The notes beneath the pieces were generated by a model. That model was not told the DNA's origin. It saw only the letters and a list, made by a program, of their open reading frames with translations, and did no database searches. A stretch of 19,478 nucleotides of DNA from CAZDCD01 sp964503885. Its GTDB lineage: Bacteria; Bacteroidota; Bacteroidia; Bacteroidales; UBA10428. Shown piece after piece: positions 14,887-19,478 of this stretch. The DNA is taken from positions 1-19,478 of the forward strand of contig CAZDCD010000042.1 of NCBI GenBank assembly GCA_964503885.1. Reading direction: 5' to 3'. Both the position numbers and the translations under genes were made by a program. Numbering within the stretch: position 1 is the first letter of the stretch; every line of letters begins with the position of its first letter.

Positions 14887-15675
14887 ATGCCATTTAAAGA
14901 GCGATGGAGTAACTATGGAGACCTTCTGGCTGGAAAAATAATTCAGACGGCAGAATGGCTGAGACGATCTGTTTACGGGTTAATCCGGAATAACGATTTA
15001 AAACAAAGGTTCGCCGGTATTTACAGAGCAGTTAAAATCAGCGCTGCAACTGTGGCATTTCTGTTATTTATCTTTGCAGGAATACCTGCAATCCAGGAGT
15101 TTTCTCTTATTTTTTATCCATCTGCCAGGATACATGCGACAGGTATCCCGGATGGTAAAACAGCAACCAGAAAATTAAAACAACTTGAATATTCAAACAG
15201 GATCCTTGAACACAAGATCTCCGGAAAAGTTCCTGCGGGTTCTTACCTTATTGTTAACTCTACGGATAATACGATCCGCTTATACTCCGGCAGGAAGCTG
15301 GTGAGAGAAAGCGTTTGTTCTACAGGGAGCTATATTATGCTGCAGGCAGCCGATGAACGCAAATGGATCTTCAAGACCCCGAGAGGTGTCTTCAGGATAC
15401 AGGGGAAAGTCACTTCACCCGTGTGGATCAAACCCGACTGGGCATTTATAGAAGAAGGATTGCCTGTGCCACATGTCAATGCTTACTCACGGTATGAATA
15501 TGGTGTATTGGGTGATTATGCGCTCAGCCTGGGTCATGGCTATCTCATACACGGCACACTCTACCAGCGTTTTCTTGGTATGCCGGTTACACATGGCTGC
15601 ATCAGGCTGGGCGATGATGATCTCAAGACCGTGTATCGTTCGCTGGATATTGGCTCAAAAGTGTTTATTTATTAG
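14887..15675 (+). CDS. Second L,D-transpeptidase (YkuD domain), membrane-anchored
   Basis: The ATG at 14887 sits one base after the upstream stop, with GGA 5 nt before it, suggesting reinitiation; an upstream in-frame ATG at 14863 would add 8 residues and overlap the previous gene by 23 bp. From 14887 the product has 262 residues: a cytoplasmic tail of about 47 residues, one membrane helix (about 48-67), then a periplasmic YkuD domain (about 116-262). The active site is canonical: His222-Gly223 and VTHGCIRL with Cys238 and Arg240. It lacks the helical domain seen in the first transpeptidase and any peptidoglycan-binding domain. Expected role is 3-3 cross-linking or protein attachment at peptidoglycan. 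Confidence 0.88.
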   Translation: MPFKERWSNYGDLLAGKIIQTAEWLRRSVYGLIRNNDLKQRFAGIYRAVKISAATVAFLLFIFAGIPAIQEFSLIFYPSARIHATGIPDGKTATRKLKQLEYSNRILEHKISGKVPAGSYLIVNSTDNTIRLYSGRKLVRESVCSTGSYIMLQAADERKWIFKTPRGVFRIQGKVTSPVWIKPDWAFIEEGLPVPHVNAYSRYEYGVLGDYALSLGHGYLIHGTLYQRFLGMPVTHGCIRLGDDDLKTVYRSLDIGSKVFIY

Positions 15676-15692
15676 AATTCATAAAAACATTC

Positions 15693-16508
15693 GTGGAAAA
15701 AAAATTTGAAGAACGGGGAGTAGCGGTTCCAACCGCTGAAAAAAGAAAATGTGTTATACTATGGCTACTTGCAGGTGCCGGCGGACTTCTGACTCTTTAT
15801 CTTATCATATTGTCAGTGCTTGCCCCTTTGAAGACGCTAAAGAACATGAATACTACCTGCACCATCAATGACAGCATCCTCGCTGCCATGATAAATACCG
15901 ACAAAAAAGCCGACAGTATATTCGCAGTAAATGCCGCTCTTCAGTCGCGTGCCGGTCTGCTGAATTATGATAGTATCTCACTGTATCTGAATCTTGCTGA
16001 CAGTACCGTGAACCTTATACTTCAGGGTATTACTATCCACAAGGCGAAAATTCAAAAAATACGGTACAGCCGCCTGCTAAAAAAACCCGGAAGAGCCACC
16101 AGGTATCCCTATCTCTCCTCCCCATTTTCAATTGCCGGATTCTACTCAACGATTCCCAAAGTTCCCATTGTTATTAAACAAGCTCCTCGTGATACCTCCG
16201 AAGCAAACCTTACAACGGCAATTCCTTCCATACCACGGGAAGATTATGTGCATTATACCCTGAATTTTAACAGGAATCTTTCCTTAACTGTGGACCAGAC
16301 TGAAAGACCCGAACAAAGTCATTTCCTTACATCGCTATGGGCCAGGGCAGGAAAAAAGTGGCGGTTTTTCAGCGGTGTTTTTATATCGGGTATGCGGGTT
16401 GAAATACCTGAATACAAAATATGGATAAAAATTGAGATTCCCGCCAAAGATGCAAAGACCCTATTCAGGGCATTACCTGAAAATGCACCCATGTCGCTGG
16501 TACTATAG
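15693..16508 (+). CDS. Single-pass membrane protein of unknown function
   Basis: I do not recognise this 271-residue protein. It must start at GTG 15693: the first in-frame ATG would remove the only membrane helix (about 20-43), and no ATG lies upstream in frame before the previous gene. After the helix comes a helical stretch (about 45-85), then a segment SISLYLNLADSTVNLILQGITIHKAKI that reads like beta-structure, a Pro-rich linker, and a C-terminal KIWIKIEIPAKDAKTLF. The bulk is predicted to be periplasmic. It follows the second L,D-transpeptidase by 17 bp on the same strand, so it probably belongs to the same envelope operon. Confidence 0.75.
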   Translation: MEKKFEERGVAVPTAEKRKCVILWLLAGAGGLLTLYLIILSVLAPLKTLKNMNTTCTINDSILAAMINTDKKADSIFAVNAALQSRAGLLNYDSISLYLNLADSTVNLILQGITIHKAKIQKIRYSRLLKKPGRATRYPYLSSPFSIAGFYSTIPKVPIVIKQAPRDTSEANLTTAIPSIPREDYVHYTLNFNRNLSLTVDQTERPEQSHFLTSLWARAGKKWRFFSGVFISGMRVEIPEYKIWIKIEIPAKDAKTLFRALPENAPMSLVL

Positions 16509-16538
16509 CGTATATTCTACATCCGGCATATTTTATGT

Positions 16539-16560
16539 TTACCATTTTTGGTGGTAATTT
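16539..16560 (+). terminator. Possible weak terminator after the envelope operon
   Basis: TTACCA (16539-16544) pairs with TGGTAA (16552-16557) across 7 nt and is followed by a short T-run. The stem is only 6 bp and A/T-rich, so termination is uncertain. Confidence 0.3.
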
Positions 16561-16705
16561 TACTCTTTATAAAAATAAGCCTTTGATATTCCAATGGAAA
16601 GCAATGTTATTCCCGGAAAGCTGGTCACAGATATGGGACAGCTTTTGCAAAAATAGTTTTTGGAAAGATTTTCTGAAAGTTACCTGAATGACATCCTCCG
16701 GCTTG

Positions 16706-17110
16706 TTAATAATGCTTTGCCTCCCGGTCGCTCATGCTGCATAACCCCTTGTTTCTTCGTATTGATATCAGATAAACCGTGTTCAATATGCCGGAAACAA
16801 TGCACAATACTATTGAAATTATATTGCCCATCCAACGATCAGGATACATTCTTCCAATGATAATCGCAGCAGACAATGCAAGCATACCGGTCAGAAAATA
16901 GTGTCCCGATTTAAAATATGGGTATTTGTCGCTGATTTTCTTTTTTTTAATCCCGACATTGATCAAGAGTATAATCCAGGCGACGGCAAAGAAAAGTGTA
17001 AGGCCAATGCTGAAGCCTTCAAGAAAATCGCGAAAATTGGCAATAAAAATCAATCCATGATGAACCAGTGCCCCGGGCATCATGATAAGAAACATGCTTA
17101 TTTCGCTCAT
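16706..17110 (-). CDS. Small four-helix membrane protein
   Basis: The ATG at 17110 lies one base after the stop of the preceding gene (TAATATG), giving 134 residues; a longer frame to 17143 would overlap it. Four hydrophobic segments are visible: one near the start (FLIMMPGALVHHGLIFI), then GFSIGLTLFFAVAWIILLI, FLTGMLALSAAIIIG and IISIVLCIVSGILNTVYLI, joined by short charged loops. I do not recognise the family. As the last gene in an ECF sigma operon after a probable anti-sigma protein, it may belong to the signalling group or be one of its targets. Confidence 0.65.
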   Translation of the reverse strand: MSEISMFLIMMPGALVHHGLIFIANFRDFLEGFSIGLTLFFAVAWIILLINVGIKKKKISDKYPYFKSGHYFLTGMLALSAAIIIGRMYPDRWMGNIISIVLCIVSGILNTVYLISIRRNKGLCSMSDREAKHY

Positions 17111-17111
17111 A

Positions 17112-17738
17112 TTATTCGGAATCGGTTTCAGAGTGCAATTCATTAGATAAATTTATCAACTCATCAATAACAGGTTGTGTTTCCTTTTTGTATCTTCTTT
17201 TTCTGACAACCAGCCCGATGAGAGCCATAAAAAATATCAGCACGGTTATACCAACATGCATAACAAGCCTTTCTTTTACCGGAGAATCTTCCAGCAATGC
17301 GTAATACATTACATTTAATCCGCTTATCATAACAGTCAGGTACAGGAAGAAGGGAAGCCTGAATACGCTGATCTGACTCTTTAATTTAACGATTGCATGA
17401 GGAATAAACTTAGCACTGTCAGACGTGAAATCAATGGATGACAACCGAAATTGTTTTTTCAGGTAATAAAGCCCAAAGATCGGTGTACCTCCCACAATCA
17501 GAAAGAAGCCGGCAATAACAGGTGCGGATAAGGTCATCTTTTGAAAAAGCATCCAGGCAAAGAGCAGTAATATCAACAATACCAGTACCATCTTTACGGT
17601 ATTCACCCTGTCCTGGAATTTCTGATATTTTTTAAGCCTGTCCGGGATCCGGCTGATATAATCTTCACGCAAAACTTTCATGTGTTGCGGTAGAGATTGC
17701 TTCATCCATGTATCCTTTAATGTGTTAATATCGTTCAT
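17112..17738 (-). CDS. Membrane protein in anti-sigma position
   Basis: The 208-residue protein overlaps the sigma factor gene by four bases (ATGA), so the two are translationally coupled. The N-terminal 45 residues are cytoplasmic and begin MNDINTLKDTWMKQSLP, a short helical opening seen in many uncharacterised membrane proteins encoded after Bacteroidota ECF sigma factors. Four membrane helices follow (about 47-66, 72-92, 127-147, 158-179), then a charged cytoplasmic tail. By position and topology it is a candidate anti-sigma factor holding the sigma factor at the membrane, but no known anti-sigma domain such as a zinc-binding ZAS motif is present. Function is inferred from context. Confidence 0.7.
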   Translation of the reverse strand: MNDINTLKDTWMKQSLPQHMKVLREDYISRIPDRLKKYQKFQDRVNTVKMVLVLLILLLFAWMLFQKMTLSAPVIAGFFLIVGGTPIFGLYYLKKQFRLSSIDFTSDSAKFIPHAIVKLKSQISVFRLPFFLYLTVMISGLNVMYYALLEDSPVKERLVMHVGITVLIFFMALIGLVVRKRRYKKETQPVIDELINLSNELHSETDSE

Positions 17739-18238
17739 TTTACCATTAATTTTTGTAACTGTTTTTTTATTCTGTTAATCCGCACACCAACATAATTCAC
17801 GGATATGCCGACGATCTCTGAAATTTCTTCATAGGATAAATCTTCAAGCAGTAAAGTGATGATCAGTCTTTCATGATCTTTAAGCCTGGATATGGCTTCT
17901 TTAAGCATCCGGACAGCTTCCTCATCCTTACCATCAGTATCCTGCTGATCATAGGAATGTGTAAGATCAGTCTCCAGATTCGATCGTATCTTTTCATAGA
18001 TTTTTAATTTCCGGTGATGCAGTAAAGCGGTATTTACTGTTATCCGGTAAATCCATGTAGTAATTTTTGAATCGCCCCTGAATTTTTCCAGATTATTCCA
18101 GATATTGATCAACACTTCCTGGAACAAATCATTCACCTCAAGGTTATTGGTTATATATCCGGTACACAGGCGAAATATTTTATCCCCGTGTATGTTTACA
18201 ATGTCATTAAAAAGCGCTTCCTTCTGAGTACTTTCCAT
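17735..18238 (-). CDS. ECF-type RNA polymerase sigma factor
   Basis: A compact 167-residue sigma factor. Region 2 (about 13-80) contains VNDLFQEVLINIWNNLEKF and the promoter-melting ITTWIYRITVNTALLHHRK. Region 4 (about 112-165) contains LEDLSYEEISEIVGISVNYVGVR, a helix-turn-helix for -35 recognition. The two are joined by a polar linker. It starts at 18238, one base before the stop of the hydrolase gene (18240-18242), and overlaps the downstream membrane-protein gene by ATGA. Tight packing suggests one transcript for all four genes and likely autoregulation. It is not closely similar to the sigma factor at 12137-12709 by eye. Confidence 0.93.
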   Translation of the reverse strand: MESTQKEALFNDIVNIHGDKIFRLCTGYITNNLEVNDLFQEVLINIWNNLEKFRGDSKITTWIYRITVNTALLHHRKLKIYEKIRSNLETDLTHSYDQQDTDGKDEEAVRMLKEAISRLKDHERLIITLLLEDLSYEEISEIVGISVNYVGVRINRIKKQLQKLMVK

Positions 18239-18239
18239 A

Positions 18240-19091
18240 CTATAAAAAATTATTCATTTTATCAATGACCCAGCCTTCATCCTCGAGCATTATAAAATGA
18301 CCCGATGATTGTGTACAGAACAGTGATATGCCCTTCAACACAGAAAATTGATCATGGATACGTTGAATTGCAGTATCCGGATCCAGACCGGATTTTATCC
18401 AGTTTACCGTTGAAAATAATCCCAATACAGGCACCGGCAACCGGTTCAGTTCATTCCTGAGATCGCTCCGCAACATTTCACACTGGGCATGTACCAGATA
18501 GTTTCTGTCGGATCCCAGGACCATGTGAATGATTTTCTGGTATATTATTGAATCATTGATCAGAAATTTAAAACTATTCTTCCAATAATCCTCAATTGTT
18601 TGCCCGGGTAATTCAGATAATTGATCATACAGTTTTTCAGCGATGCCCTCTGCATTTTGTTCGGTAAATTCAGGTTGCATCATTGCCAGACCAAAAGGAT
18701 AAGCATCGATAAGAATTAATTTTCCTGCCAGGTGGCTGTATTTTACGGCAAATTTCATGGCAATGAAACCGCCGAAGCTGTGTCCGACTATTACCGGTTT
18801 TGAAATGTTGTTTTCGGCGATATAATCGGCAATTTCATCAATTACAGCCTCAATGTCCGGTTCCCCGGACGGTTCAATGCCTGCAAATCCTCCCAGCGAA
18901 ACGGGGTAGCATGTAAAACTCCGGGAATAATATTGTATCAACCCATCCCAAACTGTTTTATTACAGCCCAGTCCCGGGATAAAGAACATTCCCGGTCCTT
19001 TACCTGTGCTGTCGATAATTGCATGCTGTGAGGCCGATGCCACCATGAAAAGCATAAACATAAACCATACTAGAACCATTTTTCTTTTCAT
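18240..19091 (-). CDS. Exported alpha/beta hydrolase
   Basis: The 283-residue product begins with a signal peptide (about 1-21, ending VASASQ), so it is exported. The alpha/beta-hydrolase fold is clear: an oxyanion-hole strand FFIPGLGCNKTVWDGL, the nucleophile elbow GHSFGG with Ser105, and the C-terminal catalytic His265 in SSGHFIMLE. An acidic partner is expected in the strand before it, around 228-245, but I cannot assign it. The substrate is unknown; esterase or lipase-like activity on small esters is typical of the fold. It is the first gene of the ECF sigma operon, which is unusual, as the sigma gene usually comes first. No SD is seen at the ATG 19091. Confidence 0.85.
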   Translation of the reverse strand: MKRKMVLVWFMFMLFMVASASQHAIIDSTGKGPGMFFIPGLGCNKTVWDGLIQYYSRSFTCYPVSLGGFAGIEPSGEPDIEAVIDEIADYIAENNISKPVIVGHSFGGFIAMKFAVKYSHLAGKLILIDAYPFGLAMMQPEFTEQNAEGIAEKLYDQLSELPGQTIEDYWKNSFKFLINDSIIYQKIIHMVLGSDRNYLVHAQCEMLRSDLRNELNRLPVPVLGLFSTVNWIKSGLDPDTAIQRIHDQFSVLKGISLFCTQSSGHFIMLEDEGWVIDKMNNFL

Positions 19092-19478
19092 AACATATCA
19101 ATTTATTCATTTTGGTTTGATACCCGTCTTTAAGATCGGGAAGGAAATTTACGGTGTGATTTGTTTTTCGGAGCAGATCAGTGATCGAGGCCAAAATTCA
19201 ACACCGGTATTTCCCGGTTTTGTATATTTAGATACCTTGAAAAGAAATTTCTTACACTTTTTTATAAAAAATTTGATCCCTGCATATGATTGAAGAAACC
19301 TGTCAGGTATTTTGCGTTTTTTAATGCGCATGAACAAACTGAGTCTCTATCGTTTAAGATTGTTCAATACATAATTGCCGAAAATGAATATGCCGTTGAG
19401 CCAACCTCATGAGGATCGGCGGAAATCACGGGTATGAATCCCCAAAGCAAGCTTTGGAAACTAATTCCGCAGCAGAGC
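19092..19478. other. Region without a supported complete gene
   Basis: The first part should hold the promoter of the hydrolase-sigma operon, but I find no exact TAnnTTTG on the minus strand. Short open frames exist on both strands, with no recognisable content. From 19364 to the right edge a minus-strand frame is open without a start, possibly the end of a gene or a decayed fragment. CCTCATGAGG and the hairpin CCAAAGCAAGCTTTGG (19442-19457) lie in the last 80 bp. Confidence 0.5.

Noticed and set aside
16611..16646. Crossing inverted repeats that could form a pseudoknot between convergent genes
   Set aside because: The arms are 4 and 7 bp, with no match to a known RNA and no gene directly downstream in either direction to control; chance is likely.
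19006..19293. 95-residue plus-strand frame at the hydrolase 5' end
   Set aside because: It runs antisense through the hydrolase signal peptide and promoter region and has no recognisable content.
1..19478. Search for CRISPR arrays, transposases, integrases, tRNA or rRNA genes, and defence systems
   Set aside because: No regularly spaced direct repeats, no recombinase-like proteins and no recognisable RNA gene were seen by eye on either strand.

Overview
The window looks like chromosomal DNA of a Bacteroidota bacterium, probably a free-living member of the Bacteroidales or a related order. The evidence is a GldB gliding-motility lipoprotein, several lipoproteins with Bacteroidota-style signals, a PF13568-type outer-membrane barrel, weak or absent Shine-Dalgarno sequences at most starts, and one good TAnnTTTG promoter element. 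I see no rRNA, tRNA, CRISPR array, transposase or phage gene. Gene density is high and the content is mostly housekeeping and cell-envelope functions.

Left part (1-7275). A minus-strand cluster reads from an outer-membrane barrel protein into glutamine-dependent NAD synthetase (nadE) and then a GH88/GH105-type unsaturated glycuronyl hydrolase lipoprotein, which is cut by the left edge. Diverging from it are gldB and a TPR-M1 metallopeptidase fusion. A small lipocalin-like lipoprotein on the minus strand converges on the peptidase and ends at a clear intrinsic terminator.

Middle (7484-11664). A GH15 glucoamylase/trehalase-like enzyme and a fused trehalose-6-phosphate synthase/phosphatase (OtsA-OtsB) are divergent around a 140-bp promoter region. 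This is a plausible trehalose or alpha-glucan stress module.

Right of centre (11675-16508). An ECF sigma factor with a downstream PepSY-like protein lacking a signal peptide diverges from the most interesting block: a helical lipoprotein with a strong SD and its own intrinsic terminator, then two different L,D-transpeptidases and a single-pass membrane protein. The lipoprotein ends in Lys-Lys and shares a helical domain with the N-terminus of the first transpeptidase. This invites comparison with the Braun lipoprotein/L,D-transpeptidase tether of enterobacteria, as a hypothesis only.

Right end (16706-19478). A tightly coupled minus-strand operon encodes a secreted alpha/beta hydrolase, a second ECF sigma factor, a four-helix membrane protein in the usual anti-sigma position, and a small membrane protein. 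The last 390 bp hold no recognisable complete gene.
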